Shown one piece after another: positions 1 through 11,800 of a DNA stretch of 64,000 nt (positions within the stretch are counted from its first letter, which is position 1; each line of letters starts with the position of its first letter). Both the position numbers and the translations under genes were made by a program. This DNA comes from Rugalucina vietnamica (taxonomy: Eukaryota > Mollusca > Bivalvia > Lucinida > Lucinidae): positions 10,346,214 through 10,410,213 of the forward strand of contig OZ024871.1 in assembly GCA_964017185.1 (NCBI GenBank), in the 5' to 3' direction. Below the pieces are notes generated by a model. That model did no database searches. It worked only from the letters and a program-made list of their open reading frames with translations, and had not been told where the DNA came from.

Positions 1-88
1 ACCCCTGTCATTGACGTGCGCGGAGTTTAGGGAGCAAGTGACCTAGTGGGATTTACAGTAGAAGGGATGTACTTTCAGACCACATAAG

Positions 89-116
89 CGGCTATGCCGG
101 GAAAACTCTAGTTTTC
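89..116. other. Two adjacent perfect dyads in half A (representative)
   Basis: CGGC-TAT-GCCG (89-99) is followed immediately by GAAAACT-CT-AGTTTTC (101-116). Both are perfect inverted repeats, with stems of 4 and 7 bp. The equivalent segment of half B (about 281-309) has lost both symmetries. They are conserved in nearly all units of both arms. They could form small hairpins or bind a dimeric protein. The transposon inserted close by, at the TA of CGCTTATG. Confidence 0.6.
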
Positions 117-129
117 GAGAAATAGGGGT
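113..129 (+). other. CENP-B-box-like motif (8 of 9 core positions), representative
   Basis: TTTCGAGAAATAGGGGT matches the consensus nTTCGnnnnAnnCGGGn at every fixed base except one (G for C at position 13). It occurs in half A of almost every unit; in the right arm it lies on the minus strand, for example 16675-16691. Units of one amplified subfamily (25806, 30263, 31010, 31383, 37688, 38434) change TTCG to TTCA and lose it. A match with at most one mismatch has a chance probability of roughly 8% in a 373-bp unit over both strands, so binding is not established. Confidence 0.35.
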
Positions 130-214
130 ACAAAGATGACCGAAAATGGAAATTTCTGTATAGTATTGCAATGTGTCGGTACCAACTCGGGCTGGTTTCT
201 CACAGAACCCCACC

Positions 215-395
215 GAGTTTAGGGAGTTCGAGACCCAGTGGGGCTTGTAGTCCATACAAGTGCCTTTACAGCCCATAGGACGGTTATACTGGGAAAACTC
301 TGGTTTGTCGGAAATTTCAACTCAAACATTGGGAAACGTGAACATTCATGGGTTTGGGGATGGGGTATGAGGCACCCCTGTCACTGACGTGCGCG
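215..395 (+). repeat. Half-unit B of the dimeric satellite (representative, 181 or 172 bp)
   Basis: This is the second half of the dimer, from GAGTTTAGGGAG at 215 to the start of the next half A at 396. It is 181 bp here and 172 bp in the units with the 9-bp deletion. It contains a perfect six-base dyad, CTTGTA-GTCCA-TACAAG (244-260), and the G-rich stretch that varies between subtypes. The array probably began as a monomer of about 185 bp that was dimerised and then amplified as a dimer. Confidence 0.85.
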
Positions 396-3300
396 GAGTT
401 TAGGGAGCAAGCGACCTAGTGGGATTTACAGTAGAAGGGATGTACTTTCAGACCACATAAGCGGCTATGCCGGGAAAACTCTAGTTTTCGAGAAATAGGG
501 GTACAAAGATGACCGAAAATGGAAATTTCTGTATAGTATTGCAATGTGTCGGTACCAACTCGGGCTGGTTTCTCACAGAACCCCACCGAGTTTAGGGAGT
601 TCGAGACCCAGTGGGGCTTGTAGTCCATACAAGTGCCTTTACAGCCCATAGGTCGGTTATACTGGGAAAACTCTGGTTTGTCAGAAATTTCAACTCAAAC
701 ATTGAACATTCATGGGTTTGGGGGTGGGGTATGAGGCACCCCTGTCATTGACGTGCGCGGAGTTTAGGGAGCAAGTGACCTAGTGGGATTTACAGTAGAA
801 GGGATGTACTTTCAGACCACATAAGCGGCTATGCCGGGAAAACTCTAGTTTTCGAGAAATAGGGGTACAAAGATGACCGAAAATGGAAATTTCTGTATAG
901 TATTGCAATGTGTCGGTACCAACTCGGGCTGGTTTCTCACAGAACCCCACCGAGTTTAGGGAGTTCGAGACCCAGTGGGGCTTGTAGTCCATACAAGTGC
1001 CTTTACAGCCCATAGGTCGGTTATACTGGGAAAACTCTGGTTTGTCAGAAATTTCAACTCAAACATTGAACATTCATGGGTTTGGGGGTGGGGTATGAGG
1101 CACCCCTGTCATTGACGTGCGCGGAGTTTAGGGAGCAAGTGACCTAGTGGGATTTACAGTAGAAGGGATGTACTTTCAGACCACATAAGCGGCTATGCCG
1201 GGAAAACTCTAGTTTTCGAGAAATAGGGGTACAAAGATGACCGAAAATGGAAATTTCTGTATAGTATTGCAATGTGTCGGTACCAACTCGGGCTGGTTTC
1301 TCACAGAACCCCACCGAGTTTAGGGAGTTCGAGACCCTCTGGGGCTTGTAGTCCATACAAGTGCCTTTACAGCCCATAGGTCGGTTATACTGGGAAAACT
1401 CTGGTTTGTCGGAAATTTCAACTCAAACATTGGGAAACGTGAACATTCATGGGTTTTGGGATGGGGTATGAGGCACCCCTGTCATTGACGTGCGCGGAGT
1501 TTAGGGAGCAAGTGACCTAGTGGGATTTACAGTAGAAGGGATGTACTTTCAGACCACATAAGCGGCTATGCCGGGAAAACTCTAGTTTTCGAGAAATAGG
1601 GGTACAAAGATGACCGAAAATGGAAATTTCTGTATAGTATTGCAATGTGTCGGTACCAACTCGGGCTGGTTTCTCACAGAACCCCACCGAGTTTAGGGAG
1701 TTCGAGACCCAGTGGGGCTTGTAGTCCATACAAGTGCCTTTACAGCCCATAGGACGGTTATACTGGGAAAACTCTGGTTTGTCGGAAATTTCAACTCAAA
1801 CATTGGGAAACGTGAACATTCATGGGTTTGTGGATGGGGTATGAGGCACCCCTGTCACTGACGTGCGCGGAGTTTAGGGAGCAAGCGACCTAGTGGGATT
1901 TACAGTAGAAGGGATGTACTTTCAGACCACATAAGCGGCTATGCCGGGAAAACTCTAGTTTTCGAGAAATAGGGGTACAAAGATGACCAAAAATGGAAAT
2001 TTCTGTATAGTATTGCAATGTGTCGGTACCAACTCGGGCTGGTTTCTCACAGAACCCCACCGAGTTTAGGGAGTTCGAGACCCAGTGGGGCTTGTAGTCC
2101 ATACAAGTGCCTTTACAGCCCATAGGTCGGTTATACATGGAAAACTCTGGTTTGTCAGAAATTTCAACTCAAACATTGAACATTCATGTGTTTGGGGGTG
2201 GGGTATGAGGCACCCCTGTCATTGACGTGCGCGGAGTTTAGGGAGCAAGTGACCTAGTGGGATTTACAGTAGAAGGGATGTACTTTCAGACCACATAAGC
2301 GGCTATGCCGGGAAAACTCTAGTTTTCGAGAAATAGGGGTACAAAGATGACCGAAAATGGAAATTTCTGTATAGTATTGCAATGTGTCGGTACCAACTCG
2401 GGCTGGTTTCTCACAGAACCCCACCGAGTTTAGGGAGTTCGAGACCCAGTGGGGCTTGTAGTCCATACAAGTGCCTTTACAGCCCATAGGTCGGTTATAC
2501 TGGAAAAACTCTGGTTTGTCGGAAATTTCAACTCAAACATTGGGAAACGTGAACATTCATGGGTTTGGGGGTGGGGTATGAGGCACCCCTGTCATTGACG
2601 TGCGCGGAGTTTAGGGAGCAAGTGACCTAGTGGGATTTACAGTAGAAGGGATGTACTTTCAGACCACATAAGCGGCTATGCCGGGAAAACTCTAGTTTTC
2701 GAGAAATAGGGGTACAAAGTTGACCGAAAATGGAAATTTCTGTATAGTATTGCAATGTGTCGGTACCAACTCGGGCTGGTTTCTCACAGAACCCCACCGA
2801 GTTTAGGGAGTTCGAGACCCAGTGGGGCTTGTAGTCCATACAAGTGCCTTTACAGCCCATAGGTCGGTTATACTGGGAAAACTCTGGTTTGTCGGAAATT
2901 TCCACTCAAACATTGGGAAACGTGAACATTCATGGGTTTTGGGATGGGGTATGAGGCACCCCTGTCACTGACGTGCGCGGAGTTTAGGGAGCAAGCGACC
3001 TAGTGGGATTTACAGTAGAAGGGATGTACTTTCAGACCACATAAGCGGCTATGCCGGGAAAACTCTAGTTTTCGAGAAATAGGGGTACAAAGATGACCGA
3101 AAATGGAAATTTCTGTATAGTATTGCAATGTGTCGGTACCAACTCGGGCTGGTTTCTCACAGAACCCCACCGAGTTTAGGGAGTTCGAGACCCAGTGGGG
3201 CTTGTAGTCCATACAAGTGCCTTTACAGCCCATAGGTCGGTTATACTGGGAAAACTCTGGTTTGTCGGAAATTTCAACTCAAACATTGGGAAACGTGAAC

Positions 3301-5601
3301 ATTCATGGGTTTGGGGGTGGGGTATGAGGCACCCCTGTCATTGACGTGCGCGGAGTTTAGGGAGCAAGTGACCTAGTGGGATTTACAGTAGAAGGGATGT
3401 ACTTTCAGACCACATAAGCGGCTATGCCGGGAAAACTCTAGTTTTCGAGAAATAGGGGTACAAAGATGACCGAAAATGGAAATTTCTGTATAGTATTGCA
3501 ATGTGTCGGTACCAACTCGGGCTGGTTTCTCACAGAACCCCACCGAGTTTAGGGAGTTCGAGACCCAGTGGGGCTTGTAGTCCATACAAGTGCCTTTACA
3601 GCCCATAGGTCGGTTATACTGGGAAAACTCTGGTTTGTCGAAAATTTCAACTCAAACATTGGGAAACGTGAACATTCATGGGTTTTGGGATGGGTTATGA
3701 GGCACCCCTGTCACTGACGTGCGCGGAGTTTAGGGAGCAAGCGACCTAGTGGGATTTACAGTAGAAGGGATGTACTTTCAGACCACATAAGCGGCTATGC
3801 CGGGAAAACTCTAGTTTTCGAGAAATAGGGGTACAAAGATGACCGAAAATGGAAATTTCTGTATAGTATTGCAATGTGTCGGTACCAACTCGGGCTGGTT
3901 TCTCACAGAACCCCACCGAGTTTAGGGAGTTCGAGACCCAGTGGGGCTTGTAGTCCATACAAGTGCCTTTACAGCCCATAGGTCGGTTATACTGGGAAAA
4001 CTCTGGTTTGTCGGAAATTTCAACTCAAACATTGGGAAACGTGAACATTCATGGGTTTGGGGATGGGGTATGAGGCACCCCTGTCACTGACGTGCGCGGA
4101 GTTTAGGGAGCAAGCGACCTAGTGGGATTTACAGTAGAAGGGATGTACTTTCAGACCACATAAGCGGCTATGCCGGGAAAACTCTAGTTTTCGAGAAATA
4201 GGGGTACAAAGATGACCGAAAATGGAAATTTCTGTATAGTATTGCAATGTGTCGGTACCAACTCGGGCTGGTTTCTCACAGAACCCCACCGAGTTTAGGG
4301 AGTTCGAGACCCAGTGGGGCTTGTAGTCCATACAAGTGCCTTTACAGCCCATAGGTCGGTTATACTGGGAAAACTCTGGTTTGTCAGAAATTTCAACTCA
4401 AACATTGAACATTCATGGGTTTGGGGGTGGGGTATGAGGCACCCCTGTCATTGACGTGCGCGGAGTTTAGGGAGCAAGTGACCTAGTGGGATTTACAGTA
4501 GAAGGGATGTACTTTCAGACCACATAAGCGGCTATGCCGGGAAAACTCTAGTTTTCGAGAAATAGGGGTACAAAGATGACCGAAAATGGAAATTTCTGTA
4601 TAGTATTGCAATGTGTCGGTACCAACTCGGGCTGGTTTCTCACAGAACCCCACCGAGTTTAGGGAGTTCGAGACCCAGTGGGGCTTGTAGTCCATACAAG
4701 TGCCTTTACAGCCCATAGGTCGGTTATACTGGGAAAACTCTGGTTTGTCGGAAATTTTAACTCAAACATTGGGAAACGTGAACATTCATGAGTTTGGGGG
4801 TGGGGTATGAGGCACCCCTGTCATTGACGTGCGCGGAGTTTAGGGAGCAAGTGACCTAGTGGGATTTACAGTAGAAGGGATGTACTTTCAGACCACATAA
4901 GCGGCTATGCCGGGAAAACTCTAGTTTTCGAGAAATAGGGGTACAAAGATGACCGAAAATGGAAATTTCTGTATAGTATTGCAATGTGTCGGTACCAACT
5001 CGGGCTGGTTTCTCACAGAACCCCACCGAGTTTAGGGAGTTCGAGACCCAGTGGGGCTTGTAGTCCATACAAGTGCCTTTACAGCCCATAGGTCGGTTAT
5101 ACTGGGAAAACTCTGGTTTGTCGGAAATTTCAACTCAAACATTGGGAAACGTGAACATTCATGGGTTTGGGGGTGGGGTATGAGGCACCCCTGTCATTGA
5201 CGTGCGCGGAGTTTAGGGAGCAAGTGACCTAGTGGGATTTACAGTAGAAGGGATGTACTTTCAGACCACATAAGCGGCTATGCCGGGAAAACTCTAGTTT
5301 TCGAGAAATAGGGGTACAAAGATGACCGAAAATGGAAATTTCTGTATAGTATTGCAATGTGTCGGTACCAACTCGGGCTGGTTTCTCACAGAACCCCACC
5401 GAGTTTAGGGAGTTCGAGACCCAGTGGGGCTTGTAGTCCATACAAGTGCCTTTACAGCCCATAGGTCGGTTATACTGGGAAAACTCTGGTTTGTCGGAAA
5501 TTTCAACTCAAACATTGGGAAACGTGAACATTCATGGGTTTTGGAATAGGGTATGAGGCACCCCTGTCACTGACGTGCGCGGAGGTTAGGGAGCAAGCGA
5601 C

Positions 5602-5835
5602 CTAGTGGGATTTACAGTAGAAGGGATGTAATTTCAGACCACATAAGCGGCTATGCCGGGAAAACTCTAGTTTTCGAGAAATAGGGGTACAAAGATGACC
5701 GAAAATGGAAATTTCTGTATAGTATTGCAATGTGTCGGTACCAACTCGGGCTGGTTTCTCACAGAACCCCACCGAGTTTAGGGAGTTCGAGACCCAGTGG
5801 GGCTTGTAGTCCATACAAGTGTCTTTACAGCCCAT
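5602..5835 (-). repeat. Chimeric satellite unit in left arm
   Basis: This unit combines two markers that sit in adjacent, separate units on the right. Its start side has MGCKDTC, as in right unit 28399. Its end side has LKLHPFY plus GGAGGTTAGGG in the next spacer, as in right unit 28772 and its following spacer. The neighbour at 5976 carries the HRVSN variant, as does right unit 28026. The simplest reading is loss of one unit by unequal exchange within the unit. The reverse (expansion on the right) is possible. Unit 7095 also carries the LKLH and GGAGGTTAGG end side. Confidence 0.65.
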
Positions 5836-8800
5836 AGGTCGGTTATACTGGGAAAACTCTGGTTTGTCGGAAATTTCAACTCAAACATTGGGAAACGTGA
5901 ACATTCATGGGTTTTTGGGATTGGGTATGAGGCACCCCTGTCACTGACGTGCGCGGAGTTTAGGGAGCAAGCGACCTAGTGGGATTTACAGTAGAAGGGA
6001 TGTACTTTCAGACCACATAAGCGGCTATGCCGGGAAAACTCTAGTTTTCGAGAAATAGGGGTACAAAGATGACCGAAAATGGAAATTTCTGTATAGTATT
6101 GCAATGTGTCGGTACCAACTCGGGCTGGTTTCTCACAGAACCCCACCGAGTTTAGGGAGTTCGAGACCCTGTGGGGCTTGTAGTCCATACAAGTGCCTTT
6201 ACAGCCCATAGGTCGGTTATACTGGGAAAACACTGGTTTGTCGGAAATTTCAACTCAAACATTGGGAAACGTGAACATTCATGGGTTTGGGGGTGGGGTA
6301 TGAGGCACCCCAGTCATTGACGTGCGCGGAATTTAGGGAGCAAGTGACCTAGTGGGATTTACAGTAGAAGGGATGTACTTTCAGACCACATAAGCGGCTA
6401 TGCCGGGAAAACTCTAGTTTTCGAGAAATAGGGGTACAAAGATGACCGAAAATGGAAATTTCTGTATAGTATTGCAATGTGTCGGTACCAACTCGGGCTG
6501 GTTTCTCACAGAACCCCACCGAGTTTAGGGAGTTCGAGACCCAGTGGGGCTTGTAGTCCATACAAGTGCCTTCACAGCCCATAGGACGGTTATACTGGGA
6601 AAACTCTGGTTTGTCGGAAATTTCAACTCAAACATTGGGAAACGTGAACATTCATGGGTTTGGGGATGGGGTATGAGGCACCCCTGTCACTGACGTGCGC
6701 GGAGTTTAGGGAGCAAGCGACCTAGTGGGATTTACAGTAGAAGGGATGTACTTTCAGACCACATAAGCGGCTATGCCGGGAAAACTCTAGTTTTCGAGAA
6801 ATAGGGGTACAAAGATGACCGAAAATGGAAATTTCTGTATAGTATTGCAATGTGTCGGTACCAACTCGGGCTGGTTTCTCACAGAACCCCACCGAGTTTA
6901 GGGAGTTCGAGACCCAGTGGGGCTTGTAGTCCATACAAGTGCCTTTACAGCCCATAGGTCGGTTATACTGGGAAAACTCTGGTTTGTCGGAAATTTCAAC
7001 TCAAACATTGGGAAACGTGAACATTCATGGGTTTTGGGATAGGGTATGAGGCACCCCTGTCACTGACGTGCGCGGAGGTTAGGGAGCAAGCGACCTAGTG
7101 GGATTTACAGTAGAAGGGATGTAATTTCAGACCACATAAGCGGCTATGCCGGGAAAACTCTAGTTTTCGAGAAATAGGGGTACAAAGATGACCGAAAATG
7201 GAAATTTCTGTATAGTATTGCAATGTGTCGGTACCAACTCGGGCTGGTTTCTCACAGAACCCCACCGAGTTTAGGGAGTTCGAGACCCAGTGGGGCTTGT
7301 AGTCCATACAAGTGCCTTTACAGCCCATAGGTCGGTTATACTGGGAAAACTCTGGTTTGTCAGAAATTTCAACTCAAACATTGAACATTCATGGGTTTGG
7401 GGGTGGGGTATGAGGCACCCCTGTCATTGACGTGCGCGGAGTTTAGGGAGCAAGTGACCTAGTGGGATTTACAGTAGAAGGGATGTACTTTCAGACCACA
7501 TAAGCGGCTATGCCGGGAAAACTCTAGTTTTCGAGAAATAGGGGTACAAAGATGACCGAAAATGGAAATTTCTGTATAGTATTGCAATGTGTCGGTACCA
7601 ACTCGGGCTGTTTTCTCACAGAACCCCACCGAGTTTAGGGAGTTCGAGACCCAGTGGGGCTTGTAGTCCATACAAGTGCCTTTACAGCCCATAGGTCGGT
7701 TATACTGGAAAAACTCTGGTTTGTCGGAAATTTCAACTCAAACATTGGGAAACGTGAACATTCATGGGTTTGGGGGTGGGGTATGAGGCACCCCTGTCAT
7801 TGACGTGCGCGGAGTTTAGGGAGCAAGTGACCTAGTGGGATTTACAGTAGAAGGGATGTACTTTCAGACCACATAAGCGGCTATGCCGGGAAAACTCTAG
7901 TTTTCGAGAAATAGGGGTACAAAGATGACCGAAAATGGAAATTTCTGTATAGTATTGCAATGTGTCGGTACCAACTCGGGCTGGTTTCTCACAGAACCCC
8001 ACCGAGTTTAGGGAGTTCGAGACCCAGTGGGGCTTGTAGTCCATACAAGTGCCTTTACAGCCCATAGGTCGGTTATACTGGGAAAACTCTGGTTTGTCGG
8101 AAATTTCAACTCAAACATTGGGAAACGTGAACATTCATGGGTTTTGGGATGGGGTATGAGGCACCCCTGTCACTGACGTGCGCGGAGTTTAGGGAGCAAG
8201 CGACCTAGTGGGATTTACAGTAGAAGGGATGTACTTTCAGACCACATAAGCGGCTATGCCGGGAAAACTCTAGTTTTCGAGAAATAGGGGTACAAAGATG
8301 ACCGAAAATGGAAATTTCTGTATAGTATTGCAATGTGTCGGTACCAACTCGGGCTGGTTTCTCACAGAACCCCACCGAGTTTAGGGAGTTCGAGACCCAG
8401 TGGGGCTTGTAGTCCATACAAGTGCCTTTACAGCCCATAGGTCGGTTATACTGGGAAAACTCTGGTTTGTCGGAAATTTCAACTCAAACATTGGGAAACG
8501 TGAACATTCATGGGTTTGGGGATGGGGTATGAGGCACCCCTGTCACTGACGTGCGCGGAGTTTAGGGAGCAAGCGACCTAGTGGGATTTACAGTAGAAGG
8601 GATGTACTTTCAGACCACATAAGCGGCTATGCCGGGAAAACTCTAGTTTTCGAGAAATAGGGGTACAAAGATGACCGAAAATGGAAATTTCTGTATAGTA
8701 TTGCAATGTGTCGGTACCAACTCGGGCTGGTTTCTCACAGAACCCCACCGAGTTTAGGGAGTTCGAGACCCAGTGGGGCTTGTAGTCCATACAAGTGCCT

Positions 8801-11800
8801 TTACAGCCCATAGGTCGGTTATACTGGGAAAACTCTGGTTTGTCAGAAATTTCAACTCAAACATTGAACATTCATGGGTTTGGGGGTGGGGTATGAGGCA
8901 CCCCTGTCATTGACGTGCGCGGAGTTTAGGGAGCAAGTGACCTAGTGGGATTTACAGTAGAAGGGATGTACTTTCAGACCACATAAGCGGCTATGTCGGG
9001 AAAACTCTAGTTTTCGAGAAATAGGGGTACAAAGATGACCGAAAATGGAAATTTCTGTATAGTATTGCAATGTGTCGGTACCAACTCGGGCTGGTTTCTC
9101 ACAGAACCCCACCGAGTTTAGGGAGTTCGAGACCCAGTGGGGCTTGTAGTCCATACAAGTGCCTTTACAGCCCATAGGTCGGTTATACTGGGAAAACTCT
9201 GGTTTGTCGGAAATTTCAACTCAAACATTGGGAAACGTGAACATTCATGGGTTTGGGGGTGGGGTATGAGGCACCCCTGTCATTGACGTGCGCGGAGTTT
9301 AGGGAGCAAGTGACCTAGTGGGATTTACAGTAGAAGGGATGTACTTTCAGACCACATAAGCGGCTATGCCGGGAAAACTCTAGTTTTCGAGAAATAGGGG
9401 TACAAAGATGACCGAAAATGGAAATTTCTGTATAGTATTGCAATGTGTCGGTACCAACTCGGGCTGGTTTCTCACAGAACCCCACCGAGTTTAGGGAGTT
9501 CGAGACCCAGTGGGGCTTGTAGTCCATACAAGTGCCTTTACAGCCCATAGGTCGGTTATACTGGGAAAACTCTGGTTTGTCGGAAATTTCAACTCAAACA
9601 TTGGGAAACGTGAACATTCATGGGTTTTGGGATGGGGTATGAGGCACCCCTGTCACTGACGTGCGCGGAGTTTAGGGAGCAAGCGACCTAGTGGGATTTA
9701 CAGTAGAAGGGATGTACTTTCAGACCACATAAGCGGCTATGCCGGGACAACTCTAGTTTTCGAGAAATAGGGGTACAAAGATGACCGAAAATGGAAATTT
9801 CTGTATAGTATTGCAATGTGTCGGTACCAACTCGGGCTGGTTTCTCACAGAACCCCACCGAGTTTAGGGAGTTCGAGACCCAGTGGGGCTTGTAGTCCAT
9901 ACAAGTGCCTTTACAGCCCATAGGTCGGTTATACTGGGAAAACTCTGGTTTGTCGGAAATTTCAACTCAAACATTGGGAAACGTGAACATTCATGGGTTT
10001 GGGGGTGGGGTATGAGGCACCCCTGTCATTGACGTGCGCGGAGTTTAGGGAGCAAGTGACCTAGTGGGATTTACAGTAGAAGGGATGTACTTTCAGACCA
10101 CATAAGCGGCTATGCCGGGAAAACTCTAGTTTTCGAGAAATAGGGGTACAAAGATGACCGAAAATGGAAATTTCTGTATAGTATTGCAATGTGTCGGTAC
10201 CAACTCGGGCTGGTTTCTCACAGAACCCCACCGAGTTTAGGGAGTTCGAGACCCAGTGGGGCTTGTAGTCCATACAAGTGCCTTTACAGCCCATAGGTCG
10301 GTTATACTGGGAAAACTCTGGTTTGTCGGAAATTTCAACTCAAACATTGGGAAACGTGAACATTCATGGGTTTTGGGATGGGGTATGAGGCACCCCTGTC
10401 ACTGACGTGCGCGGAGTTTAGGGAGCAAGCGACCTAGTGGGATTTACAGTAGAAGGGATGTACTTTCAGACCACATAAGCGGCTATGCCGGGAAAACTCT
10501 AGTTTTCGAGAAATAGGGGTACAAAGATGACCGAAAATGGAAATTTCTGTATAGTATTGCAATGTGTCGGTACCAACTCGGGCTGGTTTCTCACAGAACC
10601 CCACCGAGTTTAGGGAGTTCGAGACCCTGTGGGGCTTGTAGTCCATACAAGTGCCTTTACAGCCCATAGGTCGGTTATACTGGGAAAACTCTGGTTTGTC
10701 GGAAATTTCAACTCAAACATTGGGAAACGTGAACATTCATGGGTTTGGGGGTGGGGTATGAGGCACCCCTGTCATTGACGTGCGCGGAGTTTAGGGAGCA
10801 AGTGACCTAGTGGGATTTACAGTAGAAGGGATGTACTTTCAGACCACATAAGCGGCTATGCCGGGAAAACTCTAGTTTTCGAGAAATAGGGGTACAAAGA
10901 TGACCGAAAATGGAAATTTCTGTATAGTATTGCAATGTGTCGGTACCAACTCGGGCTGGTTTCTCACAGAACCCTACCGAGTTTAGGGAGTTCGAGACCC
11001 AGTGGGGCTTGTAGTCCATACAAGTGCCTTTACAGCCCATAGGTCGGTTATACTGGGAAAACTCTGGTTTGTCGGAAATTTCAACTCAAACATTGGGAAA
11101 CGTGAACATTCATGGGTTTGGGGATGGGGTATGAGGCACCCCTGTCACTGACGTGCGCGGAGTTTAGGGAGCAAGCGACCTAGTGGGACTTACAGTAGAA
11201 GGGATGTACTTTCAGACCACATAAGCGGCTATGCCGGGAAAACTCTAGTTTTCGAGAAATAGGGGTACAAATATGACCGAAAATGGAAATTTCTGTATAG
11301 TATTGCAATGTGTCGGTACCAACTCGGGCTGGTTTCTCACAGAACCCCACCGAGTTTAAGGAGTTCGAGACCCAGTGGGGCTTGTAGTCCATACAAGTGC
11401 CTTTACAGCCCATAGGTCGGTTATACTGGGAAAACTCTGGTTTGTCGGAAATTTCAACTCAAACATTGGGAAACGTGAACATTCATGGGTTTGGGGATGG
11501 GGTATGAGGCACCCCTGTCACTGACGTGCGCGGAGTTTAGGGAGCAAGCGACCTAGTGGGATTTACAGTAGAAGGGATGTACTTTCAGACCACATAAGCG
11601 GCTATGCCGGGAAAACACTAGTTTTCGAGAAATAGGTGTACAAAGATGACCGAAAATGGAAATTTCTGTATAGTATTGCAATGTGTCGGTACCAACTCGG
11701 GCTGGTTTCTCACAGAACCCCACCGAGTTTAGGGAGTTCGAGACCCAGTGGGGCTTGTAGTCCATACAAGTGCCTTTACAGCCCATAGGTCGGTTATACT

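Larger units (their letters stand above)
23..214 (+). repeat. Half-unit A of the dimeric satellite (representative, 192 bp)
   Basis: This runs from GAGTTTAGGGAG to the base before the next GAGTTTAGGGAG at 215. It aligns to half-unit B without gaps over the first 87 bases (23-109 against 215-301) with 54 identities by my count, about 62%. Identical anchors are GAGTTTAGGG, AGTGGG and GGGAAAACTCT. Half A holds the two dyads (89-99 and 101-116), the CENP-B-box-like motif and the GGTACC site, so the halves have diverged in content. The same organisation recurs in every unit of both arrays. Confidence 0.85.
43..276 (-). other. Recurrent 77-codon open frame in satellite units, judged non-coding
   Basis: Nearly every unit has a 77-codon ATG frame starting MGCKGTCMDYKPHW and ending FYCKSH; this is the first copy. 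It has no recognisable domain, signal peptide or membrane segment. Against coding: the unit lengths 373 and 364 are both 1 modulo 3; nine right-array units carry internal stops; units at 11917 and 19867 lost the stop; the unit at 20231 lost the ATG; and amino-acid changes such as W to R at residue 14 are tolerated in many copies. Near-identity among copies is explained by homogenisation. Transcription as satellite RNA is possible but nothing in the sequence shows it. Confidence 0.8.

Noticed and set aside
215-245. Pol III B-box (GTTCGAGAC) suggesting a tRNA-derived satellite
   Set aside because: The nine-base degenerate match is expected by chance in about one of six such units; no A-box at suitable spacing and no tRNA fold was found, and half A lacks the motif.
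1-373. 5S rDNA or other rDNA spacer repeat
   Set aside because: No segment of the unit resembles the conserved 5S, 5.8S, 18S or 28S sequences.
5797-5979. Opposite-strand frames such as 5797-5979 (+) and 19756-20007 (-)
   Set aside because: They are chance openings in the antisense of single satellite units created by private substitutions and are not shared by other units.
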